A stretch of 64,000 bases of DNA. Origin: Adiantum capillus-veneris (taxonomy: Eukaryota; Streptophyta; Polypodiopsida; Polypodiales; Pteridaceae). The stretch covers positions 48,563,279-48,627,278 of the forward strand of contig CM043970.1 in NCBI GenBank assembly GCA_014529385.2. Direction: 5' to 3'. Position numbers and translations under genes: made by a program. Positions 34,045 through 46,040 of this stretch are shown here, one piece after another; position 1 is the stretch's first letter; each line of letters starts with the position of its first letter. Under the pieces are notes generated by a model. That model saw nothing but the letters and a program-made list of their open reading frames with translations. It made no database searches and was not told where the DNA came from.

Positions 34045-35355
34045 AGGCATATCACACCTTTTGTGCTAGTCGGTGGAAGGTCTACTTTACCTTTACCTTT
34101 GTCTGTACGATCTGTTGTTGATTCTTGTGACTTCTACAACTCTAAATCTAGCAATAGTAGTACCTGTAACTGTTGCTTGCTACCACTTGGGAAAGAGAGT
34201 ATCAACGTGTTATCTTTCTTGTAGACCTTGTGTTGGTCTAACCACTGATAGGATGAAATCTGCAAGCATGTCTTTTGAAGACTTCACTTGAAATTTTACA
34301 TGTTCTTCATTCTTTTGGATGCTAAGGATAGCAACCATTTCTTTCTAACTTGCAGCCATATGTAGCATTGCTTTAGTATTCTATTTACCTAGAGTGATCT
34401 CGAGTATTATTTGGATATTGTATGCAACCATATTACACTTTGCTTCTTTATCCAATAGAGCATTGCATCTTACACTTGATCCATTTGTATTGTTGATGAC
34501 TATAGATATCTTTCTTGATGGTTCTATTGAAGATCCTTGTCCTTATTTGGCCATAGTCCCGTCATGATCTAGCTGTGTCTCTATGGAAGGTGACTTGAGA
34601 CTTTGAGCTCCATTAGGAATTCTATCTATTGATTCAACTGACAATGTTTGATAGATGTTTGAAATTTCTATTGCTTCATGGTTGTTTGCAACCTCATTCT
34701 TCTTTAATTCTTGCCTTGGTAGCTCTTTCTACTCAATAGATTTCATGGATACTCTTTGTTCTATTTGATCTGCACTTGCTATTGCTTGATCTGCTTTAAG
34801 CTCTTTTGAGGCTCTCTTGGTTGGAGATGAATCACCTTCAATAAACTCAACTTTGGCTCAAATGAGGATGAAGAGTGTGCTTTCACACACTGACCTTGGC
34901 CGTAGATGGTTTTTTCACTTATCTGAATGGTCGTAGAAATGACTCCCCAACATTCAGCTTGCTTGTTTCTTGATCCTTATCCGTGAGTTACAATTGGTCA
35001 GATAGTAGTTTTGTACGAGGACTCCAACTCTCATGAATGCCTCACTGCATTAGTGTCATGTGGCTCAAACGAGGATGAAGAGCGTGGTTTCACACACTGA
35101 CCTTGGCCACTAGACATAGCACTGAGAATGTGTGGGCATCAAGGCATCACATTGTACTTTTGTGAAAAAACCTAACGTTTCTCGAGTCTCACTCTGTACT
35201 TTTATCTAAATATTGGGATTTTTAAATTTTTTTTGTAAATTTTTGTAAAGTTTGTAATTTTTTTGAAACCAAAACATGCAATGTTATCGTGTTTGCAAAA
35301 CTTTGTGTTTTTGCCTTAACTTCCCCTTTTGTGTGGAGAATTGCACATATGCCCA

Positions 35356-35357
<2 letters not shown>

Positions 35358-35436
<79 letters not shown>
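35358..35436. repeat. (AG)n microsatellite
   Basis: About 39 uninterrupted AG units. Confidence 0.98.
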
Positions 35437-35439
<3 letters not shown>

Positions 35440-36034
35440 ATCTTAATGAGGCTTTGTGTCCCTGGGTTTATATCTTTTGTATTAAAATGTGAACTGATTT
35501 TCTCTTGCCCTGGTTTATGTCGAGTAGGTTTATACTTCATTGGATTCACCATATTCATTGTTGTTGGAAGGCCTTAACCCTCGACAGAAATGGGTATGCT
35601 TAGGAAGAAGCATCAAAGGGCAATAGATTGTTGGTGGACCAAGAGTGTGGACTTGTGCCAAACGTGTTATGCACTATTGCCACAAGCTTCACAAGAAGGA
35701 ACCCGAGATACACTTGATGTTCTGATTAGTCGAGAGGTAGTCTTGTATGAGGGCTCCAACTCACATGCAAGCCTCATTGCATTTTGAATGTGTGGGAAAG
35801 GCATTGCAATGTACTTCTATAAAAAATTTGAACTTTCCCAGGATTAAGTCTATGTAAATCAGCCCATGTTTTACTCTATGCTTCTCTATAAAAATTTAGG
35901 TTTTTTATGTTTAGGTGTTTTGTTGCATCGGACAACTCCCAATTTTCTAAGATTGAGAGATTGAAAGTTTCTTCACGTTTACTTGCACCAATGTTTCTGC
36001 TACAACTTTCCCTTTCGTGAAGGCATTTCTACAT

Positions 36035-36036
<2 letters not shown>

Positions 36037-36099
<63 letters not shown>

Positions 36100-36197
36100 G
36101 AGTTAGTTTGTAGACCATATGCAAGTGTAAACCAAGGCATAGATAACCTAGTGTAAACTAGGCTGTTAAGGGCAATAGCAAGCCCATGCATTAGTGG

Positions 36198-36253
<56 letters not shown>

Positions 36254-36596
36254 GTGCTAAAGAATTCAAATATGGTCAATTTATCTCTCATTTACTGACC
36301 ATGTGTCAGGTTCTTAGAAAAAAGTTCATCTCGAGTGTTCATCGATGGGCAAGAAAAGGGGGTGCAAGGCGGAGAGCTAGTAGGTACGTTTGGTAGCATT
36401 GGGACATCAAGAACAATGGCATTTCCACAAACATTGTCGAGTTTTCATATAATAGCCGACTATATGCCGTCTTGAAGAAGGGGGCACAAATAAAACAAAG
36501 GTGGGCAATACATATTGTCAAGCATAACTAAGAAGTATTTAAGCTTGAAATTAATAGGCTTTGAGTCTTTCCGTTGTTTTCCTATTGCCTATCAAT

Positions 36597-36666
<70 letters not shown>

Positions 36667-36786
36667 TAGATAGAGAGACACCTTGTATACCATGTGCAAG
36701 GTAAACCAAGGCATTGTTTAGCATAGTGTTAACCCAGGCAATTTAGGGCAAGACTATCTTTTGGCATCAATGGGGGGGGGGGGGGG

Positions 36787-36830
<44 letters not shown>

Positions 36831-36903
36831 GGGGGGTGTTTGCACGGCATATGCAAATATAAACTTAGGCCTTCTAGGGAAGGTGTAAACCCAGGTGAGC
36901 GAG
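36037..36903. repeat. Microsatellite-linked degenerate repeat units
   Basis: (CA)n 36037-36097, then a unit with CATATGCAAGTGTAAACC and TAGTGTAAACTAGGC (36104-36199), (GA)n 36202-36249, (GA)n 36599-36662, a second unit (36663-36771), G18 36772-36789 passing into (GA)n 36790-36827, then a third unit (36837-36903) with GTGTAAACCCAGG ending at LTR C. Confidence 0.8.
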
Positions 36904-37824
36904 TGTTAACTGAGTCAATGCCATTTAATAGGAGCTCCTAAATATCGAAGACGTACGGATGCACATCGAGGATGAATACAAAGAAGCAGTGAAGATTGGA
37001 GTTACACATTTTCCACATTTTCCCAAAATGGTCATATATTGTAAATTTCCAATTTATTTTAAGCCATTGTAATATTTTAATGTGTTATGGGCTCAATGGG
37101 GGTTCCAAGTTGTAAAGAACAGGTCAGTTAGTGTGCTTAAGTGGCAGATTCAGTAAGTGGTGGAGCCCTAAAGGCCTTGGGTGCCCGGACATTGCATATT
37201 TTTACCCTATGATATAACGAAGTGTGTAAAAGAAATTAGGGTTCTCAAGATCATTTGTTGAGAGCACTCTTTGGTGAGAGCTCTTGAGGTGTGTGGCTAT
37301 GGAGTCCTTGAGCTTCTCCTTGCTCATGTGACTTGGTTAACACTAATCAATGCTTAATTCTCTTTCACTATGCCACTCTCATACCTCATGTGATTACTAA
37401 TAATGCTTTGATTAGATAGATCATAACTAATTAGTGATTAATCTCTCTCTAATCTTGTGTGACTGTCCTCTCTTGCTTGTGTGTGCATGTAAGTTTGATT
37501 GGAGTGTGATGCTCGATAGATCTATGTGTGTGTGCTTGCGATTAGTGTGTTGCATGATAGGATTAGTGTTGTGTGTGTTTTGCAATTGTTAGTGTGTGTG
37601 ATTGGGTTGATTGGAGGTGAAGGGAAGTGGATGTGGAGATTGCCTATCATTGTGGCTTAGCTCCTCCATAGGCCTAGAAGCTCACCTCGTAGAGTCACCA
37701 TTCGAGTTGCCAGGATTAGCTCGCTAATCGTGTGAGTGTTTCCATGTCCTAGCCGGGTAGCTCATCCCTCTAGATTGATAATTTTGTTGGTCATTGGAGC
37801 TATGCAACGATGGGACCCCCAACA
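36904..37824 (+). repeat. LTR C (5' LTR)
   Basis: 921 bp, from TGTTAACTGAG to CCCCAACA. It aligns end to end with LTR A and LTR B. It is followed by a PBS-like sequence, so it acts as a 5' LTR. LTR B is the most likely partner. Confidence 0.88.
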
Positions 37825-37853
37825 TTTGTCGCCGCCGCTGTCGGGGACGATGG
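37825..37853 (+). promoter_or_regulatory. Primer-binding-site-like sequence after LTR C
   Basis: TTTGTCGCCGCCGCTGTCGG with GGACGA following resembles the TGGCGCCGTTGCCGGGGA class of plant gypsy PBS, with several mismatches. Confidence 0.55.
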
Positions 37854-38700
37854 CCTATGCTAGTGTAATTATGGCATAATCGGATGTGTTTTCTCACTGA
37901 TTTCACTCGTGTGTTTATGTTTTTGTGGATTTTGGATGTGTGTGCATGAAGCAATGTGTTCATTATTCCCTAATTTATCACCGTATCTTGCCAATATTGT
38001 GTGTTTACACACTCTAATTTCATACTAACCCCTTGCTAATTTGACTAATTTTGCTAACTTGCACACTAATTTGCTACGAAGGATTGGAGCTTTCAACCGT
38101 CAATCGATCTTCATTGGAAACGTAATCAAAGTGGTATTCTCAACCTCCCTAGAATCTAAAGATGTGTAGAATTATGTAGAGACTCCACCATGATGCAATG
38201 TAATGCTGATGCAAAGCAATGTTGATGCTATGTTGCTATGAAATTTTTTGAATTGTTCATTTTCATGCCGCCGTAATGCCGAAATTTTTCAAATTTGGTG
38301 GCGTATGAAATTGATAAGTTCTATTGCTCATTGGTCAATGTGAGTTGCTAATTGTGTGCCTAATTGATCTAATTTCATACTTGAATGGTCAATTGTAAGT
38401 GTGTGTGCACTAAAATCAAGTGTACGTGCATTCTAATTGAGTGTGTGTATGCCTAATTTTAGGTGTGTGTGCACTATTTTGCCTTTGATTGTGCATCTAA
38501 AAATCAATGTGTGGTTAATGATTTCTCAATTGTGATGATTGATTTGTGTTGTGGTCCTGCCGAGCTAGAGATTTGTGAAATCACACTGCAATTTTGACAA
38601 TATTAACCCTTTTGTGTGCGCACCTAAAGATTGGTAAAAACTGCCAATCCTCTTAGAGAAGAGAGTATTAGCATTGTATCTTCTTTGTAGGCCTTGTGTT
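37854..38700. other. Non-coding leader of the LTR element
   Basis: AT-rich, rich in GTGTGTG and AATTG words; no open frame. Confidence 0.5.
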
Positions 38701-38758
38701 GATCTAACCACTGATGTCCAAGGATGACATCTGCAAGCATTTATTTTAAAGGCTTCAT

Positions 38759-41700
38759 CTAAAAGTTTACATGCTCTTCATGATTTTGGATGCTAAGGGT
38801 AGCAACCATTTCTTTTTGACCTGTATGCAAACCTAGTATTGTTTTGCTATCATGTTTGCATGGAGTAATCTCTAGAATGCTCTGAATTTTGTATGCAACC
38901 ATATTGTACTTTGCTTCGTTATCAAGTAGAGCATTGCATTTGACACTCGCTTTTTTTGTACTGCTGAGAACTATAGATGTTCTCATTGTTGGTTCTATTG
39001 AAGATCTTTGTCCAGCTTTTTCCATGGTCTCATCTTGATCTAACTGTGTCTCTATGGAGGGTGACTCGAGACTTTGTTTTCCAATCTGACTTACATCACC
39101 TGATTTAGCTTGCAATGAGTGCTTGATCTTTGGACTTCCTATTGCTTCTTGGTTTTCTGCAACCTTTTTCTTCTTTACTTATGGCTTTGGTGGCATTCTC
39201 TTCTCAATAGCTATCGTGGTTGCTCTTTTCTCTATTTGGTCTGCACTTGCTATTGCTTGATTTGCTTTAATCTCTTCTGCAGTTCTATTCAACGGAGATG
39301 AATCATCTTCAATAAGTTCTTCTTTGATATCAGTATCCATTTTAATTGTGCTTGAGAACTTTGTGTTGCTGTCCGTGGGTGACCATTGTTGGTCTTCACT
39401 CTTGGTTGTCTCTGAAGACTGCATCATGTTTACATTTTGTATCTCTGACATCTTCTGGGCCATTGGCATTCCCATTATGATGTTGTCTGGCATGTCTTTT
39501 GTTTTGATCACGTGGAATTGAGCTATGATTATCTGTGAACTTACTTCAATGGTGGTGGAGATGATTCCCTAGCATTCTGCTCGTTTGTTTCCTGATATAC
39601 TCACAAATTTAGGAGCATCTTTCAGTTGTGGTTGGCCACATCTTTTACAAGTGCAAAAGGACATGAGGTTCTTGTCTAGTTGAAAATCTAGCTTTACTTC
39701 TGTTGACAGCTTTTCTTTGTTTTCACCAACAATCTTGCACTTGATCGTCTCAAGATTTGTGTCTGAATTGACTGCTTTTGCTGTGGCAGTGTCCTTTGGT
39801 TGAGCTTTATCTGCATTTTCTTTGCTTTGACTACTTGCTTGATGTTGACTCCATTGGCTGTAACATTGCACCTTTTGATTGCAACTGTTCAGAATTGTCC
39901 ACCTGCATTTGAGTAACCCTTGATTTTAATAGATCCACTGTACTTTCTGTCAGAATTTGTCTCTTCGGAGAGTTTGGTGGTGACCTTTGTGTAGCTTTCT
40001 GGACTTTAGGTATCATTGGTTTCGAATTTTCTATCACCTGTTCTGGCAGCTTGAGACTTTGCATCAGATAGTCTTTGACTTCAATCGGGCCATCCGTATG
40101 GGTTCGTACAAGGTTGTGATCTTGTTGATATTCGTTACCATGTGAATCTTGATATGCATATGTGATCTTGGTAACATGTAGCTGTTTGAACTATGGGATA
40201 TGTCGGCTTTTGGCTTTGACTTATGGAGATCAGCTGAAACTTTTTTCCTTGATGATCTTCATAGAAGCAATTATCTGCAGATTCTGATGGAATCTCGGTC
40301 AATTGGAAACTTCCAACAACTATATAATCTTTCAATGGTTTCTGCTTTGAAGGGGTTTGTTGACTAGAAGCTCTAGGGCTTTTAATTGGTGTAGCATTTC
40401 CTGGTACTAGAGTTAAGCTTGATGGATTTGCAACTCCCCCCTTCCTAGGGTGATCACTATAGCTTGCTTCATTATAAGAGTTCTAAATTGTTTGGCTCTG
40501 GTTTAGTCTCACCTTTTGGAACTGTGATGACACACTTTGGGTAGCACTGTCAACGTTGACATCTCTAACCCTTTTGCATAGTTTCCTATGTATCTCCTTG
40601 AAACATGACAAATTATTCCCCAAGTCAAGCTGTAGATAGCATTATCTTTGCCCTGATATTTTCTATCCCATGGGTCTCTCATGATATGAGCTTCTGTGGT
40701 TTCAGGACCCAAGGCATCATAGATGCTAGGCTCTCGTCTATATCACAACTGTATTGGTCAAAGTATATGCTCGTTTGGCTACAATGTTGAAGCTTGATTT
40801 CCGATGGAGGAGAGTTTGGCTCTGAACAGATTTCTGTGTTCACTTGGGTAATATCCTTCAGCTCTAAAGAGTATGGTATTTAATAGATTCTTTTCTTTGA
40901 AATGAATCATCCTTTCTAATCTATCACTAGACGCACTTCTATGAGCGGGTATGTGGGCCGTTCAAACACTGGTTGATCCTTTTTGTACAGTTTTCCTTTT
41001 TGGTCTACATAGTGTGCATATAAATTATGTGTACCATACAAAACTAGCATCATTCTATTTGATGTGTCTCTTAGACTCGTGAATGATTGCGCACTTGTGG
41101 TAGTGGATGCAAAATCATTTAAAAACCTAACCGTCTTTTCAACATTTGGTGAGATCTAGACACCTTGACCAAATTCATGCAGGAATTTGTTGTTCAAAGA
41201 ATTAATTTTAAGCTTTTTAGGTGCCTGTGCATCTTTATGATGATTTTGAACTTGCAGTGCTTTTACTGGTGCTTTTAATGGTAATGCAGAATCATCTGAT
41301 TGCATTAAAAGTAACGAGTTAAATGCGCTTTCATCAAGATTTGCATTTCCAATTTGCTATGTGCCTTGCTTGGTAGTTGATGTATCCTTGTTGTCTGGAT
41401 TCCTTAGACAATCTTCAAAAAATTGTCCACCTTTTCATCCACAATCTGAGCAGTACGCCATGACTGGTGGTATTTCATTTGTTTCCGTCATATCAAGCTC
41501 TAGCTGAGAAGTTTCTGCTTCTATGCTTGCCAAGTTTTCGGCATTTTCTTTTAAAACACTGAGCATCAAGTTGTAGATTGCTCCATCTTGACCTTTGTAC
41601 CGTCTTTGGCTTGGTTCTTGAATTAGACTAGCTTTTATTGGTTGATCTGTTGGATCTTCCAATTCTGGCTCTCGACTAAAGATCTGACTACTATAATCCA

Positions 41701-41955
41701 TGTACAATGACCCTGATTGCATATGCACCAACTGTATGTTTTGATGGCTTGTGCAGATTTTTGATAAACGCTTGGGTTGAATTTCTGAACTTCTATCTGC
41801 ACTTCATCTTTGAGCTTGCAATACTTTGCTCCATTGAATGTTGTGAACATCTGGGAGTTCTCTAAATCTGGCTTTACTCTGATCAATAGGATCTTGGCTC
41901 CTGTGTTGCTTTTGCTGCTCATTAAGTATCTATGGCCTTTTGAATCTGTGTACAA
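38759..41955 (-). pseudogene. Antisense-oriented retroelement ORF with protease-like motif and repeated modules
   Basis: Between LTR C and the nested transposon all coding traces run against the LTR direction, in broken frames (41955-41435, 40712-40509, 40335-40135, 40064-39569, 39511-39179, 39115-38759). The C-terminal part has VKCNALLDNEAKYNMVA, which looks like a retropepsin active site (ALLDSGA) with D-N-E-A. Further upstream short modules recur: YTDSKGHRYLMSS, YVDQKGKLYKK and YEDHQGKKFQLIS, and YKGQDGAIYNL versus YQGKDNAIYSL. The function is unknown. Plant Tat/Ogre-type elements can carry antisense ORFs, so this may be one, but no gag or RT is here to confirm the clade. Confidence 0.6.
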
Positions 41956-42206
41956 AAATTTATCCCCATTGTAGCCATATAGCTGTAAAATCTGTTATGT
42001 TGCAGTTGTGCATGTGTTTTCACTGCTACAGGCTTGTTCTGTTGTACTTGAACTCGCAGCTCAATTTGAGTCCATGATGGCTGGTTCTGTAAAAACTGTC
42101 TCCTAATATATTTTGGTGTTGATTAGCAGAATTTCTCCTGCTCGGTTTTGATAAAACTCCTTGTGGCTCCTTGTTGATTAACTCTTGCTTGAAAGTGTCA
42201 GAATTA

Positions 42207-42239
42207 CATTAGGAAATTTCAGAGGTCATTTGGAGGGCC
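42207..42239 (+). repeat. Left terminal inverted repeat of the DNA transposon
   Basis: Begins CATTAGGAAATTTCAGAGG and ends TTTGGAGGGCC. It matches the reverse complement of 53835-53867 at 31 of 33 positions; both mismatches are A against G. Confidence 0.9.
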
Positions 42240-42560
42240 ATATGAAGAGAGAGAAAAATGGAGCGCGTCCAATGAGCACGAAGGCTACGTTACGTAGGAA
42301 AGTACGTGGAAAGACTCAAAAAATAGGAAAATAACATAAAACTTTCACGAATCTAGGATTGTAGCATCGTAATTTCCTTCCTTTTACCAAGATTTTAGGT
42401 GCTTGCATGTGGTCCCACTTCTGATATTCTCTTATGGTCATTAATGTACTGGAGGGTGACCATTAAGCCCGCACAAGATATTGGAATTCTAAAACACTTT
42501 CCCTCCATTAGAATGCTTTCAAAGTGAATCTCCCTCCACTAAAGCTTTTCTCTGAGAGCT

Positions 42561-43980
42561 ATGGATTCCACGTCTTCTCGCCCAAGAAGCTCCAGGTGTT
42601 TACTTTCTCTCACACCAACAACCAACAACTACACTTTGCCTAGAAGGCCAAGTAGTAGCATATCCTCAATTACAATATCAACTTCAATAAGTGCAGAGAA
42701 CCAATGGGTTGGACAAAGGATAAACAAAGGTTCATGGGTCCTCATGCAACCAAGAAGACCCAAGAGGTCTAGTGGTATCAACGTTTACCGCTCAGCATGG
42801 AAGGCCAGAGTGTTGGATTTCAAAGTTGAAATCGACAAAAGATCTGTAAAGGAAGTTCTTGTTCAGCATGTGTTTACCCATCCAGAGGTGATAGCAAACG
42901 GTGGAAATGTATCAGATATACATCAACCACGTTGCAATTGTAAGTACTCTTGACATGTGAACTTACTGATACTCTCATTATAACTTTTCTTATATATTTT
43001 GCAATGTTTCTCCCGCTTGTTATGAGCAATGTCTCCATTCTTCACAGCTCAATTACATTAGATTTGTCATTTTTACTTATTGATACTCTTAGTTTAACTC
43101 TTCTTATATATATTGCAGATGTTTATCCCTCTTCTTATGAGCAATGGGAGCCTGTGGAGTGCATAATAGGCCTCTTCCATGTTGTTCATGCCCACATTGG
43201 TTCTCTACAGTATTCAGGGAGGGCAGCAAAAGACTGGCTGATGAGGGAATATTTTTTTATGACCACTTCTACCAACTCAGCTCAAGGAATAAGAATGGCA
43301 TGTTGGTGAAAGTGCCTCTACCAACCGATTGGAACACTGTGGACTGGCCAGTTCCCGAGGAAACAATGGTGGAGGCAATGCAAAGTAAGCTCTACAAGGA
43401 TATACAGAGGTCTCTACGTAGCTCTATTCCCACCAAACTGGTTAGAATTGCAAACTTTTGTCCTGTTGCACTCTTCATAGAGTTGTTTCATAGCTACAAC
43501 ATCTGTGTTACGAAAACTATGCTCATGTGCAAGTCATTTCAGCAGTCATCCTGTGACAAACTTCTTGACAGAGGATGGTATGTAAAGGAAAAGATTGGTT
43601 TACGGTGCGAGGTCGCGCTTGATACTCTAGTTGTCAAGTACATGATTGCAAGCCAATCACTCTTACTCTCGTTTTGGTATATGCAATCACAAATGCTCAA
43701 TGGTAAGTACATTCCTATGGACCAGGTTTCTGCAGGTTTGGAAGATAATCCTGCTGTGGATGTGGAAGTTATTGATAAAGAGCATGGCCTACTGTTGGTG
43801 GTTACAATAAGGGAGCTATGAAATCTTCAGCATTTGCGGCATGACATAATTGAAGAGTCAATGGACATGGACCTATCAGATTTTTCCTTTTTCCTAGCTG
43901 GCCGTAAGGTGATGCGGCGAAGGGAAAAAGATATTTTGTGCAAAGAGTTGGATGGTCGGGTTGAAGTAGTGTCAATGTAA
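42561..43980 (+). pseudogene. Transposon ORF, unrecognised, Cys/His-rich centre
   Basis: Exon 1 (42561-42947) starts MDSTSSRPRSSRC and is basic and serine-rich, with LMQPRRPKRSSG and KRSVKEVLVQHVFTHPEV. A donor GTAAGT follows at about 42948, and an acceptor TTGCAG ends at 43119. The second part reads CGVHNRPLPCCSCPHWF in one frame (a possible zinc-binding knuckle) and then a long open stretch to TIREL. An in-frame TGA at 43819 is followed by 50 more sensible residues (DIIEESMDMDLSDFSFFLAG) to TAA at 43978. The exon 1 phase fits a different frame from the Cys-rich one, so the join is uncertain. Possibly a DNA-binding accessory protein. Confidence 0.5.
42958..43149. repeat. Tandem duplication covering an intron 3' end
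   Basis: ACTTACTGATACTCTCATTA at 42960 returns as ACTTATTGATACTCTTAGTT at 43075, and both copies run through TATATA..TTGCA into ATGTTT.TCCC and TTATGAGCAATG. The splice acceptor of the second copy is intact (TTGCAG); the first reads TTGCAA. Confidence 0.85.
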
Positions 43981-44099
43981 CAGATATTCTTGTGAACCCA
44001 AGTGTATACAAATGACTTTCAATACATGAAGTTTATTGAGCTCATTTGTCAATTGTGCCCTGTGAAAAAGTGTGCTTGAAATACATTTCTTTACCATGT

Positions 44100-44103
<4 letters not shown>

Positions 44104-44149
<46 letters not shown>
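44104..44149. repeat. (CT)n microsatellite
   Basis: About 23 units between the converging plus ORF and the H3-ULP1-FCP1 gene. Confidence 0.97.
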
Positions 44150-44152
<3 letters not shown>

Positions 44153-44184
44153 GTTAGACAAGACAAAGACATGATAGAAGAGTC

Positions 44185-44733
44185 ATCTTAATTCATTAGA
44201 AAGTACAAACTCGTCCGTGAACAATGGACTGAGATACAATGTCTGTAAGTATGGAATCAGAATGTCTTCAAGGTAAAAATCGAAGGAATGCCCCTTGAAA
44301 GAAGGTGGTGAGATAGTTGTTCCCGGCGGATTTATTTCTCCCTTTTCAGGAGTATCATCAATCAGTAGTGTATTAGTTGCATCAAAGGGTACACCGATTT
44401 GGCTAAACGGTTTGTACAAAAGAGGTAAGTGTGGTTTTTTAGGGTGGTAGTAACGCATTTTCTTTGATCATACAAAAAGGCAAAATCTGACGTGTGAGCG
44501 TCGCATACACTGCAAACTATTGTAACTAGTGGCGACAAGTTTTGCCTTTGCATTGAAGACCATATGGCAACTATGAAGCGCGGAAGAAGAAACTGAATAA
44601 ATTACTTGGTTCCTGGACGAACCACGACTCGACAAGTTCCCATCCGAAACGTTTGCAAATCCTCAAAGGGTTTTGTGTCACCGAGAGGCACGCGCATCAG
44701 CAGCAATCCATTGACGTCCGAGATAATCAACCT
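44185..44733 (-). pseudogene. FCP1/NIF-type phosphatase-like domain, decayed
   Basis: Starts RLIISDVNGLLLMRVPLG, the place of the DxDx catalytic motif (second acid is Asn). It continues CRVVVRPGTK, a TAA, then FIQFLLPRFIVAIWSSM (compare the F..R.EV.IWSS element of plant FCP1-like proteins) and FAFLYDQRK. After a one-base shift it reads KPHLPLLYKPFSQI, NTLLIDDTPEKGEINPPGTT and FYLEDILIPYLQTLY, matching the LLVDDSP...NPP and L..L..Y elements of that fold. The order and spacing are those of plant NLI-interacting-factor phosphatases. Activity cannot be claimed because DxD is altered. Confidence 0.75.
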
Positions 44734-44805
44734 CTGTAAAAGTTGACAAGTACATATAAGTAGTTAGAAGCTGAACATATTTTGCCATACTTGAATAGAC
44801 ATTAC

Positions 44806-45432
44806 CGGAACAACCGTATCTACAGATAGCAAGGGTCCATACTGGGTCTCTGTAGTGTTGATGTCGTTGTTGCTCTCCTCTGCTTTAGCTTCATCATTCA
44901 CATCTTCATCAGGGGTCTCCCCCATGGCTCTTTCTGCCTCATTCAAGGTTTCCTCCAAGGTCTTTTCCTCTCCCTCGGTTAACCGGCTTGCCTCATACAT
45001 CCTTGCCTGATCCACATCAATTTGCTCATCCCTAGGCCTGCTTTCCTCATCCATATCCTTTTGCTCATCTATAGGCCTGCTTTCCTCATCTTGGGTTTCA
45101 GCCATAGGCTCTTTTGGCTCCTCCACTGGCTGACTTGGCTCTTTCATTGTCTCCTCTGGTTGTACACTAGCACCTTCCATATGCTCATTTGACCTTTCCT
45201 CATCCTTGGCTCTTTCATCTTCTGCTGGTATGACCCCCTCGGCCCGTTGTGATTCCACTGTATCGGATGCAGGGGTTTGTCGTGGTGGCACGTCATGTAT
45301 TGTTAGATCAATAGTGCGGTCATCCAAGCCGCTATCTTCAAGCTCTCTGGGGCTAGACATAGTAAGCAGGTGTTGTATTAAACTTACCCGGTATCTTTGC
45401 AAATAATCATATGTGTAGTTTTTTAAAGCACT
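44806..45432 (-). pseudogene. Acidic Glu/Pro-rich linker exon
   Basis: The acceptor TTTTGCAG is followed by SALKNYTYDYLQRYRVSLIQ, then a long low-complexity stretch rich in E, D, R and P (for example EESRPIDEQKDMDEESRPRD, an imperfect tandem repeat). A GTAATG donor follows VDTVVP at 44806. Disordered linker by composition. Confidence 0.7.
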
Positions 45433-45474
45433 CTGCAAAATTGAAAGACCACATGGTGAGAATTCTTTTATAAA

Positions 45475-45987
45475 CTAAACCAAAACTAACTGAATGCATT
45501 GCCAAATGGTTACCTTAGTCATGAAAGGTTGTAATGCAAAGTAGATTTGCAGGACATATTCTGCATGGAGAAGACATCTCCAGCCACAAGAATTTCCATC
45601 GGTTTGATTTGGGACCTTGTATAGTTCATACCTTCCACATAGCTTGCCATAGGCAAGCAACAACCTCTTTATACAATTGCACAAAGCAATGTCAAGATGT
45701 TAGCATGAGGCTTCAAATTTACATGGATATCTATAAGAAACACTTTCTGATACAAAACACTTATAGCCTAATTTCAGGGTGGGTTCCTTTTATTGAATTG
45801 AACACCCACACTGCTGGTTGGTCAACATCAAGGCATATGAGACTCCAGTGATGGTTGTTCTCATATGGAAAGATGATGACAGTAACTTCCAGCATAGCAT
45901 AGTGGAGAAACCAACTCTCAAAGGTCCCAGATGGACTGTTCTTTTGTCTAATAATCACTGACATTTGTGGATCAAGAAGAAACACCT
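45475..45987 (-). pseudogene. ULP1/SENP-type SUMO protease domain (C48)
   Basis: 45987-45763 reads FLLDPQMSVIIRQ, EVTVIIFPYENNHHWSLICL and AVWVFNSIKG; the second part, to 45514, reads LLLAYGKLCGRYELYKVPNQ, then TDGNSCGWRCLLHAEYVLQ. His of HHW, Gln of PNQ and Cys of NSCG sit at the C48 catalytic positions. The expected Asp (usually Y/F-D-S-L) is Asn in VFNSI, which would weaken the triad. The family removes SUMO from proteins; such domains are known from several plant transposon types. The join between the two parts crosses a TAA and is not clean. Confidence 0.8.
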
Positions 45988-46040
45988 CTGTGTGGGTGTG
46001 CAGTGGGAGTTGACTTTTGATCAGGCTGCAGAGACTTTAC

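Larger units (their letters stand above)
34045..36903 (+). mobile_element. Shortened internal region between LTR A and LTR C
   Basis: 34160-35060 corresponds to 38650-39610, including the antisense ORF (minus strand RCNALLDKEAKCNMVA near 34440). A 55-bp block starting TGGCTCAAATGAGGATGAAG at 34854 recurs at about 35060. From 35150 on the internal region is replaced by microsatellite-rich DNA; no polypurine tract precedes LTR C. Confidence 0.7.

Noticed and set aside
36037-36903. CRISPR array
   Set aside because: The repeats are diverged, spaced irregularly and made of microsatellites; there are no cas genes.
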